Part shown: in pieces, positions 16,631 to 25,252 of the stretch | Layout: each line of letters begins with the position of its first letter | Position numbering within the stretch: position 1 is the stretch's first letter | Assembly (NCBI RefSeq): GCF_005771675.1 | Contig: NZ_VAJM01000001.1 | Coordinates: forward strand, 62,001 to 126,000 | Length of the DNA: 64,000 bases | Direction: 5' to 3' | DNA from: Hymenobacter jeollabukensis | GTDB lineage: Bacteria; Bacteroidota; Bacteroidia; Cytophagales; Hymenobacteraceae | Translations under genes and position numbers: made by a program | Notes under the pieces: generated by a model | Told to the model about the DNA's origin: nothing | What the model saw: only the letters and a program-made list of their open reading frames with translations | Database searches by the model: none

Positions 16631-17551
16631 ATGAAGCGTTTGTTACTGGCCGCTGCCCTTGGCTTCGCCGGACTGTTCGCTACCACCGATGCGCTGGCCC
16701 AGCGCACCGATACCACCTACGTGAAGCCGCAGCTGCCCACCGGCCCGCCCGCCGTGCCGCCGCCCGCGCCCGCTCAGCCCACGCGCCCCGTTTACACGCA
16801 GCCGCAGCAACCCGCGCAGCCCCAGCCCACGCAGCCGGTGCGTCCCAGCGGCGGCATCGACGACGACGGCCGCTCGGCCCAGCCACTGCCCGGCAGCCGC
16901 CCGGCCCAGCCTGCGGCGCCTGCCACACCCCAGCGACCCGGCGGGGGCATCGATGACGACGGCCGGCCGGCGCAGACGCTGCCGCAAAACGGCACGGTGC
17001 CCGGCGCCACGCTGCAATCGGAGTACCAGCCGGGCAAGCTGTTTTTGTACGGCAGCCTGCTGCGCTTCGGCCTGAGCAGCAACTTCTTCAGCGGCGTGGA
17101 CTTCTCGGCCGGCTTCGCGCCCGCCCTGGGCTACCGCATTACCGACAAGCTGTCGGTGGCGGCAGGGCCGGTGTTCGTGTACCACAGCGTCGATTTCGGG
17201 CCCGACGCCACCAGCCTGGGCCTGCCCGCCGGCGGGTACAAGTTCAAGGATGTAGGTGTACGCGGCTTGGCGCAGTTCACGGTGTACAAGAACATCTTCC
17301 TGCAGGCCGAGTACGAATCAACCCGCTCGCAGGACTGCGTGGTGAACGAGTTGGTGCCCCGCCGCCAGTACGAGTCCTTCCGAACCCAGGGCAACACCCA
17401 GGCCCTGCTGGTGGGCGTGGGCTACCGCCAGCGCCTCGGCGACCGGTTTGCCGTGGACGGCGCCTTGCTCTACAACACGAACTCGGATTTGAATTACTAC
17501 GGCATTCTGATTCAGCGCCTGAGCCTGGTGTATAACCTGGGCGGCAAGTAG
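16631..17551 (+). CDS. Outer-membrane beta-barrel protein with Pro-rich N-terminal region
   Basis: 306 residues. The ATG at 16631 starts a signal peptide (LLLAAALGFAGLFATTDALA). Residues about 22-135 are Pro/Gln-rich and contain a two-fold repeat built on GGIDDDGR-xAQ-LP (about residues 76-88 and 108-119). From about 140 on, alternating strands such as LFLYGSLLRFGLSSNF and FTVYKNIFLQAEYE, with a final aromatic strand IQRLSLVYNLGGK, indicate a small outer-membrane barrel. The acidic DDDG loops could bind calcium, which is a guess. It lies between two terminators and is a single gene. Confidence 0.8.
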   Translation: MKRLLLAAALGFAGLFATTDALAQRTDTTYVKPQLPTGPPAVPPPAPAQPTRPVYTQPQQPAQPQPTQPVRPSGGIDDDGRSAQPLPGSRPAQPAAPATPQRPGGGIDDDGRPAQTLPQNGTVPGATLQSEYQPGKLFLYGSLLRFGLSSNFFSGVDFSAGFAPALGYRITDKLSVAAGPVFVYHSVDFGPDATSLGLPAGGYKFKDVGVRGLAQFTVYKNIFLQAEYESTRSQDCVVNELVPRRQYESFRTQGNTQALLVGVGYRQRLGDRFAVDGALLYNTNSDLNYYGILIQRLSLVYNLGGK

Positions 17552-17567
17552 CAATTCCGGACGCCTC

Positions 17568-17617
17568 AAACACGCAACGGGCGGCCTCCCCAGTGGGAAG
17601 CCGCCCGTTGCGTGTTT
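17568..17617. terminator. Bidirectional terminator hairpin
   Basis: An 18-bp perfect stem (17568-17585 with 17600-17617) with a 14-nt loop and A/T ends, between the convergent barrel gene and the small membrane protein at 17638. Confidence 0.9.
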
Positions 17618-17637
17618 TTCAGACTAAGGTGCGGTAC

Positions 17638-17799
17638 CTACACCGCGCTGCCGCGTATCAGGCGCAGCACCACGGCGATGATGGCAATGACCAGCAGAAC
17701 GTGAATCAGGTTGCCCATGCCGAAGCTGTTGAAGCCCAGGAAGCCGAGCAGCCAGATGATGACCAGGATGACGGCGATGATGTACAGTAGGTTGCCCAT
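17638..17799 (-). CDS. Lmo0937-like small membrane protein
   Basis: 53 residues, MGNLLYIIAVILVIIWLLGF followed by a short loop and a second helix MGNLIHVLLVIAIIAVVLRLI. This is the layout of the lmo0937 family of two-helix proteins found in many bacteria, often stress-induced. The ATG at 17799 is chosen because the family starts there. No partner gene is adjacent. Confidence 0.8.
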   Translation of the reverse strand: MGNLLYIIAVILVIIWLLGFLGFNSFGMGNLIHVLLVIAIIAVVLRLIRGSAV

Positions 17800-17911
17800 G
17801 ACGTTGGGGAAGGTTTTAAGGTGAAAGGTTGGTTGAGAGAGGTGGTGAACGGGTGTTCGGCGCCCCGGTAGCATCCTAGTCAGGAAGGCCATTGGCGGGG
17901 CGTTCTGCGGG

Positions 17912-17933
17912 TTTGTACGCGGGGTTGTACAAA
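17912..17933. promoter_or_regulatory. Inverted repeat TTTGTAC / GTACAAA
   Basis: Seven-base perfect arms with an 8-base spacer, about 113 bp upstream of the small membrane protein start. It could be an operator; nothing else supports this. Confidence 0.3.
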
Positions 17934-18068
17934 AGGATATCCGCGGGTAAAAAATATTTCGGCACATAGTTGCCCGGCTATGCTAGCAACTTGGTTATCT
18001 GTGCCCAAACAATTCTGAAATTTTTCGGTTAGGCGGGGTTGTGCTTTTCCGGGGCAGGGTGCGGCGGC

Positions 18069-18099
18069 TTGGGCATAGCCGGGGTTTGGGTTAGCTTTG
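18069..18099 (+). promoter_or_regulatory. Promoter of the dehydrogenase gene
   Basis: -33 TTG at 18069-18071 and -7 TAGCTTTG at 18092-18099, spaced 20 bp, a good Bacteroidota promoter. The ATG is at 18158. Confidence 0.65.
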
Positions 18100-18157
18100 T
18101 CGCCGCCCGGAGCCGCCGGGCGCCGTTTGTTTGCCCAATTCCCTCCCCTTCCCACAC

Positions 18158-19048
18158 ATGCTGAACGTCGCCGTCATTGGCTCGGGCACCATGGGCAATG
18201 GCATTGCCCACGTGTTTGCCCAGCACGGTTTCCCCGTCACCCTCATCGACCTCAACCAGACCGCCCTCGACAAGGCCTGGACCACCATCGGCAAGAACCT
18301 GGACCGGCAGGTGGCCAAGGGCGGCCTGAGCGAAGACGACAAAAACGCCACCCTGAACCGCCTGCAGCGCAGCACCTCCCTGGCCGACGGCGTGCGCAAC
18401 GCCGACCTGGTGGTGGAAGCCGCCACCGAAAACGTCAGCATCAAGCTGGACCTGTTCCGCCAGCTCGACGAGCTGACCAAGGACAGCTGCATTCTGGCCA
18501 CCAACACCAGCTCCATCAGCATCACCCGCATTGCCGCCGCCACCAAGCGCCCCGACAAAATCATCGGCATGCACTTCATGAACCCGGTGCCGGTGATGAA
18601 GCTGGTGGAAGTTATCCGCGGCTACGCCACTTCCGACGAAGTGACCAAGCAGGTGATGGACCTGTCGCGGCAGCTGGAGAAGGTGCCCACGGAGGTCAAT
18701 GACTACCCCGGCTTCGTGGCCAACCGCATCCTGATGCCGATGATCAACGAGGCCATCATTACGCTGCACGAGGGCGTGGCCGGCGTGGAGGAAATCGACA
18801 CGGTGATGAAGCTGGGCATGGCCCACCCCATGGGTCCGCTGCAGCTGGCCGACTTCATTGGCCTGGACGTGTGCCTGGCCATCTTGAACGTGCTCTACGA
18901 CGGGCTGGGCAACCAGAAGTACGCCGCCTGCCCGCTGCTGGTGAACATGGTGACGGCCGGCCGCCTGGGCGCCAAGTCCGGGGAAGGCTTCTACAGCTGG
19001 ACGCCGGGCTCCAAGGAGCTGGTGGTGGCCCCGCGCTTCCGCAAGTAG
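18158..19048 (+). CDS. 3-hydroxybutyryl-CoA dehydrogenase family
   Basis: 296 residues, close to the usual 280-290. The NAD-binding motif is VIGSGTMGNGIA (about residues 6-17), and the N-terminal Rossmann domain continues to VEAATEN. The catalytic His lies in IIGMHFMNPVPVMKLVEV, and the C-terminal dimer domain begins with YPGFVANRILMPMINEA. The enzyme oxidises (S)-3-hydroxyacyl-CoA, or reduces acetoacetyl-CoA, in beta-oxidation or butanoate metabolism. It stands alone behind a good promoter. I am sure of the family and less so of chain-length preference. Confidence 0.93.
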   Translation: MLNVAVIGSGTMGNGIAHVFAQHGFPVTLIDLNQTALDKAWTTIGKNLDRQVAKGGLSEDDKNATLNRLQRSTSLADGVRNADLVVEAATENVSIKLDLFRQLDELTKDSCILATNTSSISITRIAAATKRPDKIIGMHFMNPVPVMKLVEVIRGYATSDEVTKQVMDLSRQLEKVPTEVNDYPGFVANRILMPMINEAIITLHEGVAGVEEIDTVMKLGMAHPMGPLQLADFIGLDVCLAILNVLYDGLGNQKYAACPLLVNMVTAGRLGAKSGEGFYSWTPGSKELVVAPRFRK

Positions 19049-19088
19049 TCTGATTCGCTGCCCCTTACCGCCATTCTGGCGGGTCTGT

Positions 19089-19121
19089 CAGGCCCCGATG
19101 CCCGCGTGGTGTCGGGGCCTG
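19089..19121 (+). terminator. Possible terminator after the dehydrogenase gene
   Basis: A 10-bp stem, CAGGCCCCGA with TCGGGGCCTG, around a 13-nt loop, 40 bp after the stop. The T tail is poor. Confidence 0.5.
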
Positions 19122-19238
19122 GTATTTGTATGGCTAATGGCAGAGTGTGCCGGCCGGAAAGGGCTTTGGCGAAGCCGCTGCAACCTTCCCGGCTGAATTA
19201 CGCTTAACCATCATTCCACACCTTATTTCCCTCCCTTC

Positions 19239-19784
19239 ATGGAATTAGCAACCTTCGGGGCCGGCTGCTTCTGGTGCGTCGAAGCCGTGTTTCAGAATCT
19301 GAAAGGCGTCGAGAAAGTCGAATCGGGCTACACCGGCGGCCGCATTGCCAACCCCACTTACAAGGAAGTCTGCTCGGGCCTGACCGGCCACAACGAGGTC
19401 ATCCAACTCACCTTCGATCCGCAGGTCATCAGCTTCGAGGAGCTGCTCGAAATCTTCTGGAAAACCCACGACCCAACGACCCTGAACCGCCAGGGCAACG
19501 ATGTGGGCACCCAGTACCGCTCGGGCATCTACTACCACAACGACGAGCAGAAGCGCCTGGCCGAGGGCTACAAGCAGAAGCTCAACGAAGCCCACGCCTT
19601 CGACCAGCCGGTGGTGACGGAAATCCTGCCCGCCGGCCCGTTCTACAAGGCTGAGGCCTACCACCAGAACTACTACAACCTGAACAGCTCGCAGCCCTAC
19701 TGCCAGTTCGTGGCCAAGCCTAAGGTAGACAAGGTGAAAGCGCTGTTCGGGGAGAAGCTGAAGCCGCAGGTATCGGCTGACTAG
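19239..19784 (+). CDS. msrA: Peptide methionine-S-sulfoxide reductase
   Basis: 181 residues starting with the MsrA active-site motif GCFWCVEAVF (catalytic Cys about residue 10). The family signatures SGYTGG, NPTYKEVCSGLTGHNEV, THDPTT-x3-QGNDVGTQYRS and YHQNYYN follow. It reduces methionine (S)-sulfoxide in proteins with thioredoxin. No signal peptide is present, so it is cytoplasmic. There is no MsrB domain in this protein. A clear terminator follows the gene. Confidence 0.95.
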   Translation: MELATFGAGCFWCVEAVFQNLKGVEKVESGYTGGRIANPTYKEVCSGLTGHNEVIQLTFDPQVISFEELLEIFWKTHDPTTLNRQGNDVGTQYRSGIYYHNDEQKRLAEGYKQKLNEAHAFDQPVVTEILPAGPFYKAEAYHQNYYNLNSSQPYCQFVAKPKVDKVKALFGEKLKPQVSAD

Positions 19785-19861
19785 CCCAGCCATCCGGCAA
19801 CGACCAACAATAACTGAAGCCTGACGGCCGACCTGGCCTGACCTTTCCCAGGTCCTTCTAC

Positions 19862-19892
19862 AAATGCCGCTCCAGTGGAGTGGCATTTTTTT
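19862..19892 (+). terminator. Terminator of msrA
   Basis: A 12-bp stem (AAATGCCGCTCC with GGAGTGGCATTT, one wobble pair) with a 3-nt loop and a run of seven T. Confidence 0.9.
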
Positions 19893-20441
19893 GGGGACAA
19901 CCGCTCTGCTTCTATCGGCTCCGCAAGCATGATTTACGGAACAGGCAGCTGCTGATATGCCGCGTTTGCACCTGATGTCAGTTCGGCTGGGGATGGAGAA
20001 TTTGCTCGGGTGAGCACGCGAACCGGCGTATCCATGCGGGAATCTGAGCGCTTTACCCAGCCGATGCGGGCGTGTCTCAAACTCCGGCAAATCGGCCGAT
20101 GCGAGAACATCGCGCCTACGCGACGCACGGCCCGTTTTTTTTGCAAACAGGCAATGTCCTACCGGAGGTTACCCGCGAAAAGGGGGCACGCGTCGAGTGA
20201 ACAAACATCGTTGCAGGTGCCTTGGCGGCCACAAGCTGCGGATCTGCACAAAGCGCTGCTTTGTTGTGAGGCTTGGGCTCAACGCCTAGCTCAGAAGTTT
20301 ACACGAGAGCGGCAGCAGGCCTGAGCGGCGGGTGGGTTGATGCCCCCCACACCATCAGCGCCAGCCACGGCCCTTCGCTTTGCTACGGATTTACTTCAGA
20401 ATTGCCTGGTAGTCTTGCACCGATACCCTTTCGTGCATGCT
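19893..20441. other. Intergenic region (549 bp) before the TonB receptor
   Basis: No convincing gene is seen here; short open frames have poor composition. I looked for a cobalamin riboswitch because a TonB receptor follows, and found none of its conserved boxes. No hairpin or promoter is recognised. Confidence 0.4.
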
Positions 20442-22682
20442 ATGCTGTTTCGCCCACCTCTCGTCCGACACTTCCTCACGGGTCCAGCTGCGCGGGGCTG
20501 GTTTACCGGGGCCGGCCTGCTGCTGACCGCCGGCGCGGTTCATGCCCAGACCGCCGCCGTGCGCGTCAGCGTGCGCGACAGCCTGACCCGCGAACCGCTG
20601 GTGGGGGCCAGTGTGGGCATTCCGGGTAGCAGCACCGGCGGCCAGACCGACGCCAGCGGCACCGTTACGCTCACGCCGCCTCCCCCGCCCGGCAGCGTGC
20701 TCACCGTGATGGCCCTGGGCTACCGGACGCAGCAGCTGCGGCTGTCGGGCGCGGGCACGGTGGCTGTACTGCTGGCACCGGCAGCCGAGCAGATTGCGGA
20801 AGTGGTGGTGACGGCCACGCGCACCAATTCGCGGCTGGAGGATGCTCCTACGCGGGTGGAAGTGCTGGGCGAAGAGGAAATGCGCGAGGAAAACGGCATC
20901 AAGCCCGGCAATATCGCCTCCCTGCTCGGCGACATTGCCGGCACCCAGATTCAGCCCACCTCACCGACCACCGGCAACGCCGACCTGCGCATTCAGGGCC
21001 TGCAGGGCCGCTACTCGCAGATTCTGCGCGACGGGCTGCCGCTGCTGGGCGGCTACGCCGGCGGCTTCGGCATCCTGCAGATTCCTCCGCTCGATTTGCG
21101 CCAGATTGAGCTGATCAAGGGCTCGTCGAGCACCCTGTACGGGGGCGGGGCCATTGCCGGGCTGGTCAACCTGGTCAGCAAGTCGCCCACGCGGGGCACG
21201 CCGCAGTACGCCGTGACGCTCAACCAGAGCACCCTGCGCGAAAGCAACGTGAACGGCTTTGCGGCGGCCCGCAACCGGCGCCTGGGCTACACCCTCTACG
21301 GCGGCTTTACCCGGCAGCAGGCTGTGGACGTGGACGGCGACGGGTTCGTGGACGTGCCGCGCCTGCGCAACCTGACGGTGCACCCGCGCCTGTTCTGGTA
21401 CCCCGGCGCCCACAGCCAGCTGGTCGTGGGCTACACCGGCACCGAGGAAAGCCGCCGCGGCGGCGACGCGCAGCGGCTCCAGCGTGGTGCGGCCGCCGGC
21501 CTCGACCACCAGTACTTCGTCACCAACCTGCTGCAGCGCCACTCCTTCGACGCCATTTACACGCAGGACAGCCTGGCCGGCGGCAGCCTCACGGTGAAGG
21601 GCACGGCCAGCACCTTCAGCCGGCGGGTACGCACCAACACGGTGGCCTTCGACGCGCGGCAGCTTTCGTACTTCGGCGAGGCCAACTACCTGCGCCGGCT
21701 GGGCGCGCACCACACGCTGGTGAGCGGCCTGAGCCTGAGCGGGGAGCAGCTGCGGCCCGATGCGGCCAGCTTCACGCCTTTGCTCGGCCGCTACAGCTAC
21801 GCCACGCTGGGCGCTTTTGCGCAGGACGACTGGCAGGTACTCACGCCCCTCAGCCTGCAGGCGGGCCTGCGCCTCGACCACCACAACCGCTACGGCAACT
21901 TCCTGCTGCCCCGTCTGGCCTTGCTCTACAAGGCCAAGCCGGCGCTGACCTTCCGGCTCAACGGCGGGGCCGGCTACCGCGCCCCGGTGCCCTACGTGAA
22001 CGAGCTCGACGAGCGGGACTACCCCCGCGTGCTGCCGCTCACCGACCAGAAAGCGGAGCGGTCCGTGGGCGTAAACGGCGACGTGAACTGGTCGCACGGC
22101 TTTGCCTCCGGCCTGCACCTGACGCTCAACCAGGGCTTCTTTTACACCCGCCTCAACCACCCCTCCACGCTGGAGCCGGATGCCACGAATCCGCTGACGC
22201 TACTGCGCTGGCGCAGCCAGGCCCGGCCCGTGGTGAGCCAGGGTCTGGAAACCTACCTACGCCTGGAAGCCGACGAAACCGAGCTGTACCTGGGCTACGT
22301 GCTCACCGACGCCCGCCGCCATTACGACGCGGTGAACCCGCACGTAGAGCTGGCCGCCCGCCACAAGCTGGCCACCGTGCTGGTACGCGAGTTTTCGGAG
22401 CACTGGGGGGCGGGCATTGAGGCCAGCTACACCGGGCGCCAGTACCTCGACACCGGCGAAACCACGCCGGGCTACCCGCTGGTGGCGGCCCTGGTACGCT
22501 ACCGCACCGGCCCCTGGACGGTGGTGCTCAACGGGGAAAACCTGCTGGATTACCGCCAAACCCGCCGCGAAGCTGTGGTGCTCCCGCCCCTGGACAACCC
22601 GCTGTTCAGGCCCCTGTGGGCGCCGGTGGAGGGCCGCGTCGTCAACCTGTCGGTGAACTGGCGGTTTCAGGCCAAGCGGTGA
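20442..22682 (+). CDS. TonB-dependent outer-membrane receptor
   Basis: 746 residues. The ATG at 20442 gives a basic N-terminus and a signal peptide ending in AGAVHAQ. A carboxypeptidase-like regulatory domain follows (about 28-110: VRVSVRDSLTREPLVGASV, then GYRTQQLRL). The plug domain (about 115-230) has IAEVVVTATRTNSRLEDAP and RIQGLQGRYSQILRDGLPLLGG and ends with IELIKGSSSTLYGGGAIAGLVNLVS. The beta-barrel then runs to the C-terminal strand VNLSVNWRFQAKR. It imports an iron complex, vitamin or other ligand with TonB energy; the ligand is unknown. It resembles the FecA/BtuB-like class rather than SusC (no SusD gene follows). Confidence 0.92.
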   Translation: MLFRPPLVRHFLTGPAARGWFTGAGLLLTAGAVHAQTAAVRVSVRDSLTREPLVGASVGIPGSSTGGQTDASGTVTLTPPPPPGSVLTVMALGYRTQQLRLSGAGTVAVLLAPAAEQIAEVVVTATRTNSRLEDAPTRVEVLGEEEMREENGIKPGNIASLLGDIAGTQIQPTSPTTGNADLRIQGLQGRYSQILRDGLPLLGGYAGGFGILQIPPLDLRQIELIKGSSSTLYGGGAIAGLVNLVSKSPTRGTPQYAVTLNQSTLRESNVNGFAAARNRRLGYTLYGGFTRQQAVDVDGDGFVDVPRLRNLTVHPRLFWYPGAHSQLVVGYTGTEESRRGGDAQRLQRGAAAGLDHQYFVTNLLQRHSFDAIYTQDSLAGGSLTVKGTASTFSRRVRTNTVAFDARQLSYFGEANYLRRLGAHHTLVSGLSLSGEQLRPDAASFTPLLGRYSYATLGAFAQDDWQVLTPLSLQAGLRLDHHNRYGNFLLPRLALLYKAKPALTFRLNGGAGYRAPVPYVNELDERDYPRVLPLTDQKAERSVGVNGDVNWSHGFASGLHLTLNQGFFYTRLNHPSTLEPDATNPLTLLRWRSQARPVVSQGLETYLRLEADETELYLGYVLTDARRHYDAVNPHVELAARHKLATVLVREFSEHWGAGIEASYTGRQYLDTGETTPGYPLVAALVRYRTGPWTVVLNGENLLDYRQTRREAVVLPPLDNPLFRPLWAPVEGRVVNLSVNWRFQAKR

Positions 22683-22747
22683 GACGCTGCCCCGCGCAGT
22701 TTGACCCCGCCGTGCCGCGGCGGCTGGTCGACGGTTTAGTGAAGTGT

Positions 22748-22771
22748 CTTCAGTGATTCAAGCACAGTTTG
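22748..22771 (+). promoter_or_regulatory. CTTCAG half-site with -7-like box
   Basis: CTTCAGTGATT at 22748 is followed at the same offset as in the sister sites by ACAGTTTG (22764-22771). The upstream half of the 11-bp direct repeat is not recognisable here. The PAP2 start codon (22776) would be almost leaderless. Confidence 0.35.
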
Positions 22772-22775
22772 CCAG

Positions 22776-23468
22776 ATGCTTTCGACGCGAATTCTGACCT
22801 TTTTGCGGCTTCTGCTGCGCCGGCAGCGGCGGTTGCTGCTCCTGCTGCTGATCGGGCTGGTGCTGCCGTGGAGCGTGTTTTTGAAAGCCGCTACCGAAAT
22901 CCGCGAGGGCGAAGGATTTCCCGGCGACCAGTACCTGCTGCGCCTGGCGCACGCCCACGCCACGCCCGCGCTGGATCGGGTGTTTCTGCTGCTCACCCGC
23001 CTGGGCGGCCCACCAGTGATGCTGCTGGTGAGTGCCACGATGACGGGGCTGCTGGTGCAGCAGCGCCAACGCCGGCACGCCTGGTTTTTTGGCGTGGCCG
23101 TGGGCGGCGCGGCCGCGCTCAACGTTGCGGCCAAAGTACTACTGGGGCGCGCCCGCCCGGCCCTGTGGGTGTCGCTGGCGCCCGAAACGACGCCCAGCTT
23201 CCCCAGCGGCCACGCCATGGGCTCGGCCGCCGTCATGCTCGCAATAGGCCTGCTGCTGGCGCATTCTCGCTGGCGCTGGCTGCTGTGGACGCTTGGTCCT
23301 CTCTTCGCGCTGGGTGTGGGCTGTTCGCGCATTTACCTGGGCGTGCATTACCCTTCCGACGTGGTGGCCGGCTGGATTGCGGCCGTGGGCTGGGTGACGG
23401 GCGTGTACCTGCTCTTCTCGCCCGCCTTGCACCGGCTGGAGCAGCTGTGGGCGGCTACCCGGGCCTGA
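22776..23468 (+). CDS. PAP2 phosphatase, integral membrane
   Basis: 230 residues with an N-terminal Arg/Leu-rich stretch and about six membrane helices. It has the complete three-part PAP2 signature: KVLLGRARP, PSFPSGHAMG and SRIYLGVHYPSDVVAGW. The His in PSGH and the His in VHYPSD are catalytic in the family. Membrane PAP2 proteins dephosphorylate undecaprenyl pyrophosphate, phosphatidic acid, PGP or lipid A. It is the first of three PAP2-type genes within 5.5 kb that surround a two-component system. Confidence 0.92.
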   Translation: MLSTRILTFLRLLLRRQRRLLLLLLIGLVLPWSVFLKAATEIREGEGFPGDQYLLRLAHAHATPALDRVFLLLTRLGGPPVMLLVSATMTGLLVQQRQRRHAWFFGVAVGGAAALNVAAKVLLGRARPALWVSLAPETTPSFPSGHAMGSAAVMLAIGLLLAHSRWRWLLWTLGPLFALGVGCSRIYLGVHYPSDVVAGWIAAVGWVTGVYLLFSPALHRLEQLWAATRA

Positions 23469-23487
23469 GCCCGAGGCGGCGGCGCTG

Positions 23488-23504
23488 CTACCGAATATCT
23501 TCAG
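23488..23504 (+). promoter_or_regulatory. 11-bp direct repeat, response-regulator box candidate
   Basis: CTACCG at 23488 and CTTCAG at 23499, start to start 11 bp. AATCG follows the second half, and a weak -7-like GAGCTTG begins 16 bp after the second half starts. It lies 47 bp before the start of the 73-residue protein gene. Confidence 0.45.
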
Positions 23505-23550
23505 AATCGACGCCGAGCTTGCCGGCCAATCAGCCCCGTTCTGCCCCGCT

Positions 23551-23772
23551 ATGGCTTTTACGCCTCCTTTTTTCCGGCACACGCCGCACATGACGGGCGC
23601 CAAGGCCCCCGCGCCCGAACCGGAGCGCTACCCGTTTCACGACAACGACGCCTGCCCCGTGGGACAGGAAGTCAAGCGCAGCGGGGAGTGGCAATACTAC
23701 GAGCCGCGCACCGTCGAGGAAACCCGCGTGCGCTGCCCGCAGTGCGCGGCGCTGAGCCGACGGGAGGCCTGA
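23551..23772 (+). CDS. Small conserved-looking protein with CxxC
   Basis: 73 residues, no signal peptide. It has YPFHDNDACPVGQEVKRSG, then WQYYEPRTVEETRVRCPQC near the end. Two cysteines in RCPQC and one in ACPVG could bind metal. The start is supported by an 11-bp repeat box 47 bp upstream of the kind found before its neighbours. The coding-like composition and fit between two PAP2 genes argue for a real gene. Function unknown. Confidence 0.6.
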   Translation: MAFTPPFFRHTPHMTGAKAPAPEPERYPFHDNDACPVGQEVKRSGEWQYYEPRTVEETRVRCPQCAALSRREA

Positions 23773-23815
23773 GCGCGGAAGCCGCGTCGCCGCGGCCCGG
23801 CTCGTGCTGCCGCTC

Positions 23816-23832
23816 CCACAGAATTCCTCCAG
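23816..23832 (+). promoter_or_regulatory. 11-bp direct repeat, response-regulator box candidate
   Basis: CCACAGAAT at 23816 and CTCCAGAAT at 23827, exactly 11 bp apart, with TACACC at the offset where sister sites have a -7-like box (23843). It is 81 bp before the PAP2 start at 23913. Confidence 0.55.
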
Positions 23833-23912
23833 AATCGTCCCGTACACCCCGCTCACCCGGCGGCCGCCCCCCGGCCTCGACGGCAGTTTGGTGACCATTA
23901 TTGATGATAACG

Positions 23913-24725
23913 ATGTTGCGTTCTTTTCGCTTTGCACTGGCGGTTGCCGGCGGCCTGAGTGCCGGCACGTCGGCCCTGGGGCAGATAGTGCCGCCCGTGG
24001 CGGTGCCCGATACGACTCACAAATTTGAAAACCCCGGCGGTGTGCCGGCAGCTGTGAAGAAGCCCTGGTACCGCGGCAAGCTGGTGAAGGCGGTGGTTGT
24101 GCCGGCCGCGCTGATCGGCTACGGCGCTTACACGTTCAACGGGGGCGGCTTCTACACCAACCAGCAGGCCAACCGCGACATTCACCGGCTGTTTCCCACT
24201 TACCGCACCCATGTCGACAACATCTTGATTTTTGCGCCCTACGCCGAGCTGGGGCTGGTGGCGCTGGCCGGGGTGGAGTCGCGCAACGACCGGCTGAACA
24301 CGCTGCTGGTCGTCGGCAAGTCGGAGCTGATCATGCTGGCGTCGGTATTCGCCGTCAAGAACCTCACGCGCGAAACCCGTCCCGACGGCTCCGACAACCT
24401 CTCGTTTCCCTCGGGCCACACGGCGCAGGCGTTTCTGGCGGCCAGCATCGTGCACACCGAGTTTCGCGACAAAAGCCAGTGGTACGGCATCGGGGCCTAC
24501 ACCATTGCCACCGGCGTGGGCGCGCTGCGCATGATCAATACCAAGCACTGGCAGTCGGACGTGGTGGCCGGGGCGGGCTTCGGCATTCTGTCGGCCCACT
24601 TGGCCTACCTCTCGCACCGCAACCGGTGGGGGCGCAAGCCGCGCCTGTTGGACGGCACCACGTTTACGCCCACGGTGTACCCCGGCGGCGCCGGCCTGGG
24701 CCTGACCTGGCGCCCGACCCACTAA
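23913..24725 (+). CDS. PAP2 superfamily phosphatase, exported
   Basis: 270 residues with a signal peptide (LAVAGGLSAGTSALGQ). The PAP2 signature is complete: KNLTRETRP, SFPSGHTAQAF and LRMINTKHWQSDVVAG. Unlike the enzyme at 22776 it has few strong membrane helices, so it may be a periplasmic or outer-membrane-associated acid phosphatase-like member. The ATG at 23913 starts the signal peptide. It shares the cluster and the upstream repeat box with the other PAP2 genes. Confidence 0.9.
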   Translation: MLRSFRFALAVAGGLSAGTSALGQIVPPVAVPDTTHKFENPGGVPAAVKKPWYRGKLVKAVVVPAALIGYGAYTFNGGGFYTNQQANRDIHRLFPTYRTHVDNILIFAPYAELGLVALAGVESRNDRLNTLLVVGKSELIMLASVFAVKNLTRETRPDGSDNLSFPSGHTAQAFLAASIVHTEFRDKSQWYGIGAYTIATGVGALRMINTKHWQSDVVAGAGFGILSAHLAYLSHRNRWGRKPRLLDGTTFTPTVYPGGAGLGLTWRPTH

Positions 24726-24731
24726 CCGCGC

Positions 24732-25010
24732 CTACGGCCCAAACAGCCCGGCCAGTACCCGATGCAGGCGGGCCGACCAGGCCGGCGCGGCCCCGTCCGG
24801 CGCCAGCGGGTGCGCCAGGTCGGCTTCCAGTTGGGCTAGCTGCCGGCGGCTGAACTCAATTTCCGGGACCAGGGCCGGGCGGCTTTCCCCGATGATGGTC
24901 AGCACTTCGGGCAGGTCAGTCAGCAGCTCGCGCAGCTCGGCGCGGGAAAGCGGGGCTTTGAGCAAGGTGCGGTGCGTCATGCGCAGCCGCTCGTAGTGCG
25001 AAACGGGCAT
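24732..25010 (-). CDS. Hypothetical protein, 92 residues
   Basis: The ATG at 25010 gives MPVSHYERLRMTHRTLL and a mostly helical soluble protein (SRAELRELLTDLPEVLTIIGES, then EIEFSRRQLAQLEADL). It is convergent with the PAP2 gene (6 bp apart) and divergent from the response regulator gene. I do not recognise the family. Its codon composition looks like its neighbours. Confidence 0.55.
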   Translation of the reverse strand: MPVSHYERLRMTHRTLLKAPLSRAELRELLTDLPEVLTIIGESRPALVPEIEFSRRQLAQLEADLAHPLAPDGAAPAWSARLHRVLAGLFGP

Positions 25011-25175
25011 GGAACAACGAGGAAACAGGGTGGTATGGGTGTTACAACGCCGCGCCGTCAGCCAAAGCAGCGCAGGAAACCAGCCTGACACCGCCTTTTC
25101 GGCCAAACGGGAGACGCGGAGAAATGCCAACTTGCCCCACGATTCTGAGTAAACTCTGAAGCCGGGCCGGCGGGG

Positions 25176-25192
25176 CTACAGGAAGTCTTCAG
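25176..25192 (+). promoter_or_regulatory. 11-bp direct repeat, response-regulator box candidate
   Basis: CTACAG at 25176 and CTTCAG at 25187, 11 bp apart, followed by ATTCG and TTTG at 25206-25209. It lies 61 bp before the response regulator start, which suggests autoregulation. A related CTCTGAAG is found in inverted sense just upstream near 25155. Confidence 0.55.
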
Positions 25193-25252
25193 ATTCGAAG
25201 CCGTGTTTGTCCCGTTGCTCCGCTGATTCCTGCCGCTTTCGTAGTTACTCCC

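Larger units (their letters stand above)
17800..18157. other. Divergent intergenic region (358 bp)
   Basis: It holds the promoters of the small membrane protein gene (minus) and the dehydrogenase gene (plus). One inverted repeat at 17912-17933 and one good promoter near 18069-18099 are annotated separately; otherwise I see nothing. Confidence 0.5.

Noticed and set aside
20010-20324. A 104-codon frame before the TonB receptor
   Set aside because: Arg/Cys-rich composition, no family character and no promoter; probably chance.
19893-20441. Cobalamin or other riboswitch before the TonB receptor
   Set aside because: None of the conserved boxes is present and no stable multi-stem fold is obvious by eye.
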